Below the pieces are notes generated by a model. That model was given only the letters and a program-made list of their open reading frames with translations, made no database searches and was not told the origin of the DNA. Source: Nitrosomonas eutropha (lineage in GTDB: Bacteria > Pseudomonadota > Gammaproteobacteria > Burkholderiales > Nitrosomonadaceae). Taken from it: DNA of 64,000 nt. Positions 22,204 to 31,323 of the stretch are shown here, one piece after another (positions within the stretch are counted from its first letter, which is position 1; each line of letters opens with the position of its first letter). The DNA lies in assembly GCF_900116685.1 (NCBI RefSeq), contig NZ_FPBL01000001.1:1-64000 (forward strand), read 5' to 3'. Position numbers and translations under genes: made by a program.

Positions 22204-24749
22204 GCCCGCCATTACTCACTCGCTGGCTGTTACAGGGTGAATGGCGCTCACACCGTCTGCAATCCATCGTGGCCGTGCTGGCGATTATGTTCGGGGTGGC
22301 ACTGGGATTCACCATTCATCTGATCAATACAGCGGCTGTCAGTGAATTCTCCGCTGCCACCCGCAGTCTTTCCGGGACATCTGATTTGACGGTGCGTGCC
22401 CTCCGATCCACGTTCGATGAAACACTTTATCCCATGCTCAGTCAGCATGAGGGCGTAGCGCGGGCCAACCCGGTGCTGGAAATCACTGTCGGCATACCGG
22501 CCAAGGCAAAAGCTGTGCATAACCCGGTTCTCAAGATTCTGGGGCTGGATATGTTTCGTGCAATTAGTATCACACCTGATCTGCTGGGTGTACCAGCAGA
22601 GGATAAGCCAATGGACATGTTGGCCGATGATGCTGTTTTTCTGTCTCCCGCAGCAATGGAGTGGCTTGCAGTTAAACAGGGAGATTCGATCACGGTAAGC
22701 ATGGGAACAGAGCAGATTACGTTGCGCGTGGCCGGTGGACTGGCGCGAGCACATGCCGGTCAGCGCATTGCCGTCATGGATATCGGTGCAGCACAGTGGC
22801 GCTTTGACCAAATCGGCCAGCTTTCGCGCATTGAGCTGAAACTGCAGCAGGGTGTTAATCACACTGCATTTCGGGAAATGCTGGGTAAGGAGCTGGGAGC
22901 TTCCTATTTACTGACTGAAAGTCAGGACGATGATACACGCGCGCACAATATGTCACGCGCCTACCGCGTCAACCTGAATATTCTGGCGCTGGTGGCACTG
23001 TTTACTGGCGCGTTTCTGATTTTCTCCAGTCAGGTTCTCTCTACCATCCGACGGCGATCACAGCTTGCTCTATTGCGTGTGCTGGGCATGACCCGTCGTC
23101 AGCTTCTGCGCCAGCTTCTGCTGGAGAGTGGATTACTTGGTGTACTGGGATCGCTGCTGGGGCTGGCACTGGGATATTTGCTGGCGGCGATGGCGCTTCG
23201 TCATCTTGGCGCAGACTTGGGAGCCGGTTTTTTTCCGGGACTGGAACCGCAGTTACATTTCGATCCACTGGCTGCCATATTTTATTTTTTACTGGGAACC
23301 GGCGTTACTGTACTGGGCAGCCTGTTGCCTGCATGGGAAGCAGCACACACACATCCGGCGCCCGCACTCAAGTCTGGCAGTGAATACACTGTACTGGCAG
23401 CACTACGTGCACCCCGGCTGGCTGCTGTCTGCCTGCTGACGGGTATTATTTTTGCCGGATTGCCACCAGTGTATGATCTGCCTGTGTTTGGCTACCTGGC
23501 CATCGTCCTGTTGCTGATTGGCAGTATGGCTGCATTGCCATATTTATGCGGATTACTTTTCTCCACTCTGTTACGCGCACTCAATCCAAGTAAATCAAAC
23601 ATTTTGTATATGCTGGCAGTCACCCGGCTTTCAAATGCTTCCGGCCTGGCAGCCATTGCGCTGGGTGGTGTACTGGTCAGCTTCAGCTTAATGGTGGCTA
23701 TGGCGATTATGGTAACCAGTTTCCGCGTATCGGTAGATAACTGGCTTGCACAAGTATTGCCCGCTGATCTTTATCTGCACCCCATCATTCATCAGGATAT
23801 GCGCGGCCTGACAACTGATGAACAGCAGACTATTACTTCTCTGCCAGATATTGCACGCATTGATTTTATCCGTTCGATACCGGTTACTCTGGATCCAACC
23901 AGGCCTAACATCACGCTGCTGGCACGCCCGATTGATCGCAATGACCCCGGATTGATAGTCCCATTGACAGAAAACGCGCTATCCCCCGGGGAGATTTCCC
24001 CTGATACGGTACCGATCTGGGTATCGGAAGCAATGGTTGATCTGTATGGATTTAAAATCGGCAAGCAGGTCACACTGCCTTTTGCCGACCCTTCGCAATT
24101 GTTCATCGTTGCCGGGGTGTGGCGGGATTACGGACGTATCTTCGGCGCGATTCAGATGGAATTATCTGATTATCGCAAGCTGACCGGAGATGATCATGTC
24201 AGCGATGCAGCGCTATGGATAAAACCTGGAGCAACTATTCACACAGCGATATCAGCACTAAAGGCGCTGCCGTTTGGAGATACGCTAGAAATCATGGAAA
24301 CCGGCCGGGTGCGTGCAGTTGCCTTGAAACAGTTTGACCGCAGCTTTGCAGTAACCTATCTGCTGGAGCTGGTCGCAATTGGTGTAGGGTTAATGGGCGT
24401 AGCGGCCAGCTTCTCGGCACAAACGCTGACCCGGATCAGAGAATTCGGCATGTTGCGCCATATCGGGCTCAGCAGGCGACAGATTCAGCGCATGCTGACG
24501 CTGGAAGGCGGATTGCTGGCTGGATTCGGTATTATCACTGGATTTTTGCTAGGCACAGGTATTAGTCTGATTCTTATTTTTATTGTCAACCCGCAATCTT
24601 TTCACTGGACCATGCAACTGTACGTGCCTTGGGCATGGCTGGTACTGATGGCATTGGCAGTACTGGGGGCCGCGACATTGACAGCGTCGGTGGCTAGCCG
24701 CCGCGCAGCGTCTGGCAATGTCATCCGGGCAGTTAGGGAGGATTGGTAA
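22200..24749 (+). CDS. ABC transporter permease, FtsX-like (AttF/YbbP-like)
   Basis: 849 residues with about ten membrane segments in two FtsX-type halves: an N-terminal TM, a ~230-residue periplasmic domain, three TMs (near 260-390), further TMs at 410-510, a second periplasmic domain, and three C-terminal TMs. The repeated motif RRRSQLALLRVLGMTRRQLL and RIREFGMLRHIGLSRRQIQRM mark the two halves. Such permeases move lipids, lipoproteins or peptides, or drive periplasmic enzymes, rather than importing solutes. Substrate unknown. Confidence 0.88.
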   Translation: MSPPLLTRWLLQGEWRSHRLQSIVAVLAIMFGVALGFTIHLINTAAVSEFSAATRSLSGTSDLTVRALRSTFDETLYPMLSQHEGVARANPVLEITVGIPAKAKAVHNPVLKILGLDMFRAISITPDLLGVPAEDKPMDMLADDAVFLSPAAMEWLAVKQGDSITVSMGTEQITLRVAGGLARAHAGQRIAVMDIGAAQWRFDQIGQLSRIELKLQQGVNHTAFREMLGKELGASYLLTESQDDDTRAHNMSRAYRVNLNILALVALFTGAFLIFSSQVLSTIRRRSQLALLRVLGMTRRQLLRQLLLESGLLGVLGSLLGLALGYLLAAMALRHLGADLGAGFFPGLEPQLHFDPLAAIFYFLLGTGVTVLGSLLPAWEAAHTHPAPALKSGSEYTVLAALRAPRLAAVCLLTGIIFAGLPPVYDLPVFGYLAIVLLLIGSMAALPYLCGLLFSTLLRALNPSKSNILYMLAVTRLSNASGLAAIALGGVLVSFSLMVAMAIMVTSFRVSVDNWLAQVLPADLYLHPIIHQDMRGLTTDEQQTITSLPDIARIDFIRSIPVTLDPTRPNITLLARPIDRNDPGLIVPLTENALSPGEISPDTVPIWVSEAMVDLYGFKIGKQVTLPFADPSQLFIVAGVWRDYGRIFGAIQMELSDYRKLTGDDHVSDAALWIKPGATIHTAISALKALPFGDTLEIMETGRVRAVALKQFDRSFAVTYLLELVAIGVGLMGVAASFSAQTLTRIREFGMLRHIGLSRRQIQRMLTLEGGLLAGFGIITGFLLGTGISLILIFIVNPQSFHWTMQLYVPWAWLVLMALAVLGAATLTASVASRRAASGNVIRAVREDW

Positions 24750-25819
24750 TGCGTTACTTATGGATATTATTAGGCTGGCTGATTTTTCAGAGCTCCCTGC
24801 TTTCGGCTCCACCTGTATTGGCTCCTGTTGTACCCGGTAAAATATTTGAATTCCCGGATGATCATGGCGCTCATCCTGATTTCCGGATCGAGTGGTGGTA
24901 TGTGACCGGCTGGCTGGAAACACCAACAGGTGATCCGCTAGGCTTCCAGGTTACGTTTTTCCGTTTAACTACCCAAACTGACAGGGATAATCCCAGCCAT
25001 TTTGCTCCCCACCAACTAATCATCGCACATGCAGCACTATCCGATCCTGCAATCGGCAGGCTACAGCACGACCAAAGAATCGCCCGTTCAGGATTCAATC
25101 TGGCATATGCCCGAACCGGCAATGCCGATGTAAAACTGGATGACTGGACCTTTCTACGCACAGCGGATGGCGACTACCAGACTAACATCAAGGCAGATGA
25201 TTTCACCATGAAATTATCATTTACACCTTCACAACCCTTAATGTTGCAGGGTGAAAATGGTTTCTCGCGCAAAGGGCCAAAAACAGCACAGGCCAGTTAT
25301 TACTACAGCGAGCCGCATTTACAGGTAAATGGAACAATCAGTCGCCAGGGGAAGGATATGTCTGTCACCGGAACAGCCTGGCTCGATCGTGAATGGTCGA
25401 GTGAGTATCTCGATCCGGATGCAGCAGGCTGGGACTGGGTCAGCGCGAACCTCAATGATGGTTCTGCATTAATGGCTTTTCAGATACGCGGGAAAGATGG
25501 CAGTAAAATCTGGGCATACGCTGCGCTACGCGATGCTTCTGGTCGCGTGCAATTTTTCACGCCTGAGCAAGTCAGTTTTCACCCGGTCCGTACCTGGCGC
25601 TCTACCCACACGCAGGCTGTTTACCCGGTTGCTACTCGTATTAGAACAGATAAGATCGAATGGCAGATTACTCCTTTAATGGATGATCAGGAGCTGGATT
25701 CGCGCGATTCCACCCGCGCTGTCTACTGGGAAGGTGCTATCACGCTTACACGTGATGGCAAACCGGCCGGGCGAGGTTACATGGAACTGACTGGTTATGT
25801 ACAGCCATTAACGATGTAA
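24743..25819 (+). CDS. CrtC-like secreted lipocalin-type protein (AttH)
   Basis: 358 residues with an N-terminal signal (MRYLWILLGWLIFQSSLLSA). The mature protein reads HGAHPDFRIEWWYVTGWLET, then GTAWLDREWSSEYL and a GWDWVSANLNDG segment, the CrtC/AttH family (PF07143 type), two lipocalin-like barrels. It overlaps the permease by 7 nt, so the ATPase, permease and AttH form one operon. In carotenoid makers relatives hydrate neurosporene, but without carotenoid genes here an export-partner role is more likely. Confidence 0.88.
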   Translation: MVMRYLWILLGWLIFQSSLLSAPPVLAPVVPGKIFEFPDDHGAHPDFRIEWWYVTGWLETPTGDPLGFQVTFFRLTTQTDRDNPSHFAPHQLIIAHAALSDPAIGRLQHDQRIARSGFNLAYARTGNADVKLDDWTFLRTADGDYQTNIKADDFTMKLSFTPSQPLMLQGENGFSRKGPKTAQASYYYSEPHLQVNGTISRQGKDMSVTGTAWLDREWSSEYLDPDAAGWDWVSANLNDGSALMAFQIRGKDGSKIWAYAALRDASGRVQFFTPEQVSFHPVRTWRSTHTQAVYPVATRIRTDKIEWQITPLMDDQELDSRDSTRAVYWEGAITLTRDGKPAGRGYMELTGYVQPLTM

Positions 25820-25898
25820 CAACAACACACAGATTGGGTATTCTCAAGCATTACAAACCGGTAAGATTTACTCATTTACCGATCAAGGCGATAACAAT

Positions 25899-26141
25899 AT
25901 GAATCTGGATAATGAATCCTTTGACAAGGAGCTGGATGTGCGTGGACTCGTTTGTCCGTTACCCATTCTCCGCACAAAAAAATTCCTGTCTGAAATGGCA
26001 CATGGGCAGGTGCTCAAAATCATGGCAACAGACCCGGGCGCAATGATTGATTTTCAGGTATTTGCCGATCAGACAGGGCATGAGTTGCTGTCTTCATCTG
26101 AAGCTACGGGTGAATATCTGTTCTATCTAAAAAAAAGATAG
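25899..26141 (+). CDS. tusA: TusA-family sulfur carrier protein
   Basis: 80 residues. LDVRGLVCPLPILRTKKFLSEM carries the CPxP motif with Cys19, which accepts persulfide from a cysteine desulfurase. In the main pathway TusA passes sulfur to TusBCD for 2-thiouridine of tRNA; relatives also feed sulfur oxidation and molybdenum cofactor. It is a single gene between the Att system and amoC, with no TusBCDE partners in the window. Confidence 0.93.
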   Translation: MNLDNESFDKELDVRGLVCPLPILRTKKFLSEMAHGQVLKIMATDPGAMIDFQVFADQTGHELLSSSEATGEYLFYLKKR

Positions 26142-26386
26142 CATTGAAAACCAGCATATATATTTGCTCCGAGTAACAACTTCTATCATGCCTGCCTGAT
26201 CTGTCTATCACAAAAGGCTTTGCGAACCGCGATACTGCTACTGCGACCCGAAGTTTGCACAAGCAAAGCAAGGCTTCAATCTCTCTTCTCTTCCCTCCCG
26301 TAACCGGCTATACTTACAGCGACGTACGCAAACATATTGAAAATAAACAGAAAATTTATATGATATATGTCATGCGTTTTGTTGTT

Positions 26387-26413
26387 GAACTTTATCCTAT
26401 ATATACACTCTTA
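26387..26413 (+). promoter_or_regulatory. Sigma-E-like promoter upstream of amoC
   Basis: GAACTT at 26387-26392, 16 bases, then TCTTA at 26409-26413; the envelope-stress consensus is GGAACTT-N16-TCNAA-like. Spacing is ideal. Published work on the divergent amoC3 of N. europaea, as I recall it, reported sigma-E control, which fits. The mapping of the start site is prediction. Confidence 0.65.
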
Positions 26414-26465
26414 CAAGTACCTGAAAACAGGTGTTTTTTATACTAAAACAGAGGAGGTGCTCGCC

Positions 26466-26576
26466 ATGAAAGCTTTGAAATCCGGGTGTTGTATGAGGTT
26501 GACTAGATTAACCGAGGTTTTCTTGACAACCCGGAATTGTCCTAAATCAGATTTCACTCTGAAACCAGACTGGTAA
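26466..26576 (+). CDS. Small leader ORF in the amoC 5' region
   Basis: 36 codons (MKALKSGCCMRLTRLTEVFL...), starting after an unusually strong GAGGAGGT ribosome-binding site at 26450-26457. It ends 58 bp before amoC. It is downstream of the predicted sigma-E promoter, so it would be on the amoC transcript. It has no homology I recognise; a leader peptide or a small stress protein are both possible. It could also be a spurious frame, but the RBS is much better than chance. Confidence 0.45.
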   Translation: MKALKSGCCMRLTRLTEVFLTTRNCPKSDFTLKPDW

Positions 26577-26589
26577 CTGACTTTTATCA

Positions 26590-26609
26590 GGAGCTTCCAC
26601 GGAAACTCC
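26590..26609 (+). promoter_or_regulatory. Short dyad before the amoC ribosome-binding site
   Basis: GGAGCTTCC-AC-GGAAACTCC, nearly palindromic, between the leader ORF stop and AAGGAG at 26621-26626. It could form a small RNA hairpin or be a protein site. Function not known. Confidence 0.4.
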
Positions 26610-26634
26610 AATTTTCGCGAAAAGGAGTAGTTTT

Positions 26635-27459
26635 ATGGCTACAAATGTATTGAAAGACAAAGCTGCACAGCAGGTTGCTGATCAACCAACTTATGATAAA
26701 TCTGAGTGGTTTGATGGCAAGTACTATAAATTCGGGCTGCTGCCTATCTTAGCTGTGGCTGTGATGTGGGTTTATTTCCAGCGTACATACGCCTATTCTC
26801 ACGGCATGGACTCGATGGAGCCGGAATTTGACCGGATCTGGATGGGCTTGTGGCGTGCTCAGATGGTCGCTCTGCCTCTTATAGCACTCTTCGTGTGGGG
26901 ATGGTTATATAAAACCCGCAATACTGCGGAACAGCTCGCCAGTCTGACTCCAAAGCAGGAAATAAAGCGGTATTTCTATTTCCTGATGTGGCTTGGGGTC
27001 TATATATTTGCAGTTTACTGGGGATCAAGCTTCTTTACCGAGCAGGATGCTTCATGGCACCAGGTGATTATCAGGGATACGAGTTTTACTCCTAGCCATA
27101 TTCCTCTGTTTTATGGTTCATTCCCGGTATACATCATCATGGGAGTGTCGATGATTATTTATGCCAATACCCGGTTGCCGCTGTACAACAAAGGGTGGTC
27201 ATTCCCTCTGATCATGACCGTAGCAGGACCGTTGATGAGTCTGCCTAACGTTGGCCTGAACGAGTGGGGACACGCCTTCTGGTTCATGGAAGAACTCTTC
27301 AGCGCACCGCTGCACTGGGGCTTCGTGATTCTGGCTTGGGCTGCCCTGTTCCAGGGTGGGCTTGCCGTACAGATCATAGCTCGCTTTTCCAACTTGCTTG
27401 ACGTGGAGTGGAATAAACAAGACAGAGCCATACTGGACGATGTCGTAACCGCTCCTTAA
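26635..27459 (+). CDS. amoC: Ammonia monooxygenase subunit C, stand-alone divergent copy
   Basis: 274 residues, integral membrane with about six TMs. The metal-ligand set of the PmoC/AmoC family is seen as D-x3-H-x12-H in [18 protein letters not shown] (about residues 143-160). AmoC pairs with AmoA and AmoB to oxidise ammonia to hydroxylamine. No amoA or amoB follows; the next gene is convergent. Nitrosomonas carries such a divergent singleton amoC3 besides the operon copies, and this gene fits it. The upstream sigma-E-like site suggests expression under membrane or heat stress, perhaps to replace damaged AmoC. Confidence 0.97.
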   Translation: MATNVLKDKAAQQVADQPTYDKSEWFDGKYYKFGLLPILAVAVMWVYFQRTYAYSHGMDSMEPEFDRIWMGLWRAQMVALPLIALFVWGWLYKTRNTAEQLASLTPKQEIKRYFYFLMWLGVYIFAVYWGSSFFTEQDASWHQVIIRDTSFTPSHIPLFYGSFPVYIIMGVSMIIYANTRLPLYNKGWSFPLIMTVAGPLMSLPNVGLNEWGHAFWFMEELFSAPLHWGFVILAWAALFQGGLAVQIIARFSNLLDVEWNKQDRAILDDVVTAP

Positions 27460-27473
27460 TCAGGTAAATTTAC

Positions 27474-27498
27474 GGCCCCCGGATTATTTTAGGGGGCC
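27474..27498. terminator. Stem-loop after amoC
   Basis: GGCCCCC at 27474-27480 and GGGGGCC at 27492-27498 with an 11-base loop, 15 bp after the amoC stop. There is no T-tract after it, so it may terminate weakly or protect the 3' end. Confidence 0.65.
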
Positions 27499-27603
27499 AG
27501 GCCTGAATGTTATCCTTCCCTGATTACTGAAACATGATGCTGCTAGCACTGGCATCAATTACCACACGGCACTTGCCTGGTAATCAGAAATTTCTACGGA
27601 ATT

Positions 27604-27636
27604 GGCTACAGACAGTAATTATTACTGCCTGTAGCC
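27604..27636. terminator. Long hairpin between convergent amoC and peroxidase genes
   Basis: GGCTACAG-A-CAGTAAT then ATTACTG-C-CTGTAGCC: two stem blocks with one mismatch and a one-base centre. It lies between the ends of amoC (+) and the peroxidase gene (-) and could terminate either. No clear T-run follows. Confidence 0.5.
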
Positions 27637-27705
27637 GCTCTGTTACATTACATATAAACTTTTCCCTGCAAAGTCTCACTCATTCACACCAAACAGCAGA
27701 TCAGA

Positions 27706-28635
27706 CTATTGTTTACTGGTAAGTGAACCCAAAAAAGCTTTTACATCTTCGACAAAACCCGAACCAACATCACGGCCCAACTGATATCTGGCCATTTTTT
27801 TGATAGCTTCATCCAGTGTGGCAACAGAACCATCATGGAAATAAGGGCCAGTTTTAGCAATATTTCTCAAGCCAGGCACCTTGAATACCTTTTTATCCGC
27901 TTCCAGACCGGTAACTTCATACCTACCAAGATCACTGGTTGCATACGGCTCAAACAAGCCAATTTTCTTGTATGAGTTGCCACCAATGGCAATACCGTGA
28001 TGACAATTGGAACATCCCATACGAACAAATTTCTTCAATCCTCGTTTCTCGGCGGCACTTAAAGCATTCTCGTCACCTCTGAGAAAATCGTCAAAGCGCG
28101 AAGGCGTGATGAGTGTGCGCTCGAAAGCACCAATTGCCCTGCCAATGTTCTTGTACTGAATAGGATCTTTTTCACCCTTGAAAGCATCGGCAAACATAGT
28201 CTGGTATTCATCTATTTTTTTTAGCTTGCTAACTACAGCTTCTTCATCAGGCATCCCCATTTCTATCGGATTCAAGATCGGGCCAAGCGCCTGTTCTTCA
28301 ACATCTCTGGCGCGTCCATCCCAGAACTGAGCCATATGCAGCGCAGCATTGAACGTGGTCGGGGCATTTCTACTACCACGTCTGCCATCATACCCCAGCG
28401 AGGTCGGTTGGCTATCAACACCAAAATTATCCAATTGATGGCAGGAGCTGCAGGAAATAGTGTCATTAATTGAAAGTCGCGGGTCGAGATACAATTTCTT
28501 GCCTAATGCAATCAAAGCGGCATTTTTTGTTTCATCAATAATCGAAGCGGGCAACGGCTCAAAACTCTGTATATAGTTTTGCGCGTAGCTATAAGAGCTT
28601 GCCACTAATGCCAGCAATAAGAATATTATTTGCAT
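27706..28635 (-). CDS. Di-heme cytochrome c peroxidase family protein
   Basis: 309 residues with a signal peptide (MQIIFLLLALVASSYSYAQ). Two heme c sites are visible: CSSCH near residue 62 and CSNCH near 209. The N-terminal heme is followed by SLGYDGRRGSRNAPTTFNAALH and the domain link WDGRARDVEEQALGPILNPIEMG, as in MauG/CCP-type enzymes. A GPYFHDGSVATLDEAI segment near the end is typical of the second domain. It would reduce peroxide in the periplasm using electrons from cytochrome c. It sits convergent to amoC. Confidence 0.93.
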   Translation of the reverse strand: MQIIFLLLALVASSYSYAQNYIQSFEPLPASIIDETKNAALIALGKKLYLDPRLSINDTISCSSCHQLDNFGVDSQPTSLGYDGRRGSRNAPTTFNAALHMAQFWDGRARDVEEQALGPILNPIEMGMPDEEAVVSKLKKIDEYQTMFADAFKGEKDPIQYKNIGRAIGAFERTLITPSRFDDFLRGDENALSAAEKRGLKKFVRMGCSNCHHGIAIGGNSYKKIGLFEPYATSDLGRYEVTGLEADKKVFKVPGLRNIAKTGPYFHDGSVATLDEAIKKMARYQLGRDVGSGFVEDVKAFLGSLTSKQ

Positions 28636-28766
28636 AAAATCTCCGGAAATTTACATAAACACCTTGACCAATTTCGCGCAATAACTCTTTTCATGAGACT
28701 GATCGCGGGAAATTCCAAGGGTTGTTTATAGAGTAGTTGACTAAAACAGGAAGTCAATATTTTATA

Positions 28767-28909
28767 AGAACCTGTTCAATATCTCACTGAAGGACGCATT
28801 ACGGCGTTTAAATTGAACTCAAAATGCTCACATACTTCAAGTATGCTCCGCTTTCTCGTTCAATTTTGCCTCGCACTGCATCCCTTGATCTAGACCTTGA
28901 ACAGGTTCT
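28767..28909. repeat. 143-bp MITE-like element, copy B
   Basis: The best-preserved copy: AGAACCTGTTCAA at the left, TTGAACAGGTTCT at the right, a perfect 13-bp terminal inverted repeat. Inside are AAATTGAAC...GTTCAATTT and CATACTT-C-AAGTATG. It lies between the ispD end and the upstream side of the peroxidase gene. No gene. Confidence 0.85.
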
Positions 28910-28973
28910 GAGAGGAGAGGTGTTCAGACCTGTTGATACAACGTTTCACCAGTATGTCAAACGCAGCCCGGAA

Positions 28974-29681
28974 TTAATTTTGGGTTGTGGCACGTTCTCG
29001 CAGGATCAGCTCAGCCAGTTTCAGATCCTGCGGGTAAGTCACTTTAAAGTTATAAGCATTTCCTACTACTAACTTGGGAGAGAATCCCAATGCTTCTACT
29101 GCACTAGCATCATCCGTAATACCCGTTGGGGCCTTTTCCAGTGCTTCAAGCAGCAGCTTCGTGCGAAACATTTGCGGTGTCTGTGCCTGCCATAGCCGTT
29201 TTCTCGATTCAGTACGCATTACCCGACCGGTATCATTCATGTGCTTTAACGTATCTGCCAGCGGCACTGCCAACAAACCACCGACTTCGTCATCTGCAAG
29301 CTGGTCAAGTAACTGCTCAACCAGGGTTGTACTTAATCCCGGGCGCGCTGCATCGTGCACCAGTATCCAGTCCCGATCCTGTGCATAATTTGCAGCACGC
29401 AATTCCTTCAGTCCGTTAGTAACACTTTCCGCACGAGTTGCCCCGCCGCAGTTAAATATCCGGATCTTGCCAGTAAACTCATCCCAATCATGCCGCACCC
29501 ATTCAGTATCATCAGGTGCCAGCACCACACAGACTGTGGAAATACGGGTAACGCTGCACAGGGTGCGCAGTGCGTGGTAAATCATAGGTTTACCTACCAG
29601 TGGCCGATACTGCTTGGGAATATCTTCCCCCATACGTGAACCGGAGCCAGCTGCCGGGATCAACGCTATAAACTCAGCCAT
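28974..29681 (-). CDS. ispD: 2-C-methyl-D-erythritol 4-phosphate cytidylyltransferase
   Basis: 235 residues. [21 protein letters not shown] is the CTP-binding signature, followed by [14 protein letters not shown] and the late [26 protein letters not shown]. It makes CDP-methylerythritol in the MEP pathway. It is usually fused or next to ispF; here ispF is at 20442-20945, 8 kb away. Upstream it is separated from ftsX by 34 bp, same strand. Confidence 0.96.
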   Translation of the reverse strand: MAEFIALIPAAGSGSRMGEDIPKQYRPLVGKPMIYHALRTLCSVTRISTVCVVLAPDDTEWVRHDWDEFTGKIRIFNCGGATRAESVTNGLKELRAANYAQDRDWILVHDAARPGLSTTLVEQLLDQLADDEVGGLLAVPLADTLKHMNDTGRVMRTESRKRLWQAQTPQMFRTKLLLEALEKAPTGITDDASAVEALGFSPKLVVGNAYNFKVTYPQDLKLAELILRERATTQN

Positions 29682-29715
29682 AAGAGAAAATCATGTATGA
29701 AAATAGTCCAGGCAA

Positions 29716-30636
29716 TCAGGAAATGGTGCTGTCATGGTCGATTTGTGACAGATGCCGGGCGACTGACCAGCGCGCCCCAATCCACCCTAGTGCACCGGAG
29801 AATAGCAGCAGAATCAGACTATCCCGCCAGGAAAGATGATTGAGCGTAAATGTAGTGGCATATAACCGGGCCAGTTCAGACAGAGCTTCATTCAGTTTGA
29901 GGATTGCAAAATAAAGCAGCAACCAGGCCAGCGCTGCGCCCGCCGCCCCCTGTAGTGCACCGAAATAGAGAAATGGCCGGCGGATATAGCTATCCGTGGC
30001 ACCAATCAGTTTGGATAGCTCAATCTCATCATGCCGCGTCAATATTTGCAGACGGATAGTATTGAATATAACGATCACAAGCGCTACGCCGAACAGTGAT
30101 GCCAGCATAATGACGACCAGTCTTCCCACATCAAGCATGGCATCCAGTTTTCTGGCCCAGTCGGTATCTACCAATACATGCGCTACTCTGGGCCAGATCT
30201 GTACCATGGCTTGTATTTTTTCTATTTCATTGGCAGATATATGCCCAAGATTGATTACAAACACATCAGGCAATGGATTTTGCCCGAGATTATGCATCAC
30301 CTCCGCCATCCCACTTTCCTGCTGTAGTTCCTGTAACGCAATTTCCTTTGAAATAAACTGAAAGCCTTCAATTGTGGGCATCTTTTCCAGCCGAGCATTG
30401 ATCAGCTCAACATCGGCCTGGCTGGCTGCCGTATCCAGCATAATGGTCATTTGTTGCGTGTCTGTTGCCTGCCCTGATATCTCACGCAAGTTTTCCAGCA
30501 GTATAAAAATACCCGTGGGCAAGCTCAGAACAATACTGAAAACGATGATACTCAGCAGACTGGTAACAGGAGCAGCCGCAAGTTGTCTGAGTGCGCGTAA
30601 CAGCGCATATCCATGTTGGGACAGCCAGCTGCTCAT
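29716..30636 (-). CDS. ftsX: Cell-division protein FtsX
   Basis: 306 residues: an N-terminal TM (TSLLSIIVFSIVLSLPTGIFI), a periplasmic domain of ~110 residues, then three TMs in the C-terminal half, as in FtsX. With FtsE it controls peptidoglycan amidase activators at the septum. It overlaps ftsE by 4 nt. The ftsY-ftsE-ftsX order on the minus strand is the canonical operon. Confidence 0.95.
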   Translation of the reverse strand: MSSWLSQHGYALLRALRQLAAAPVTSLLSIIVFSIVLSLPTGIFILLENLREISGQATDTQQMTIMLDTAASQADVELINARLEKMPTIEGFQFISKEIALQELQQESGMAEVMHNLGQNPLPDVFVINLGHISANEIEKIQAMVQIWPRVAHVLVDTDWARKLDAMLDVGRLVVIMLASLFGVALVIVIFNTIRLQILTRHDEIELSKLIGATDSYIRRPFLYFGALQGAAGAALAWLLLYFAILKLNEALSELARLYATTFTLNHLSWRDSLILLLFSGALGWIGARWSVARHLSQIDHDSTIS

Positions 30637-31286
30637 GCGACCAGCTTTCCGTGGCGCAGCTCAAGTACACGATGTTGTGTCATATCAAGCAGTATCCTGT
30701 CGTGTGTCGAGATAAGAACGGTAACACCCACCTGATTGAACGATTCGAAAACAGCCATGATGTCTCGCGCATAGCCGCTATCAAGATTGGCAGTAGGTTC
30801 ATCTGCGATCAAAATGGTTGGGCGATGGACAACAGCGCGCGCAATGCACAGCCGCTGTTTCTCCCCCCCCGACAAAGTAACCGGGTCGGCCTTCTCCTTA
30901 TTTAGCAAACCAACTTTATCTAATGCCGCACGCACACGCGAAGCACTGGCTCTCGTATCAAAGGCCGTCACCTGCAATGGCAACATGACGTTGGCAAAAA
31001 CATTACGGTCATACAGGATTTTTTGTTCCTGAAAGATCATTCCTATATTCCGGCGCAAGTAAGGAATGGCACTTCGTCTGAGTGAATCAATATTTTGCTG
31101 CCCCACCACGATACTCCCGGAAGTTGGGCGTTCTATCGCTGTCATCAACTTCAGTAGCGTACTTTTACCAGCACCAGAGTGCCCGGAAAAGAAAATCAGC
31201 TCTCCCTGACTAATCGACAGGGTAATGCTTTTAAGTGCCTCATACCCTCCCGGATAAAACTTGCTGACATTATTGAGGCTGATCAT
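30633..31286 (-). CDS. ftsE: Cell-division ATP-binding protein FtsE
   Basis: 217 residues from ATG 31286 (MISLNNVSKFYPGG); the ORF opens at 31304 but the family starts at MI-L-NVSK. Walker A GHSGAGKST, signature LSGGEKQRLCIARAV, Walker B ILIADEPTANLD. ATPase partner of FtsX. The gap to ftsY is 37 bp. Confidence 0.96.
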   Translation of the reverse strand: MISLNNVSKFYPGGYEALKSITLSISQGELIFFSGHSGAGKSTLLKLMTAIERPTSGSIVVGQQNIDSLRRSAIPYLRRNIGMIFQEQKILYDRNVFANVMLPLQVTAFDTRASASRVRAALDKVGLLNKEKADPVTLSGGEKQRLCIARAVVHRPTILIADEPTANLDSGYARDIMAVFESFNQVGVTVLISTHDRILLDMTQHRVLELRHGKLVA

Positions 31287-31323
31287 TGCGGCCATACCGG
31301 GCACTCAAATAAAACAGAGGATA

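Noticed and set aside
26255-26446. 63-codon frame upstream of amoC
   Set aside because: It overlaps the predicted sigma-E promoter, lacks an RBS and has no family resemblance.
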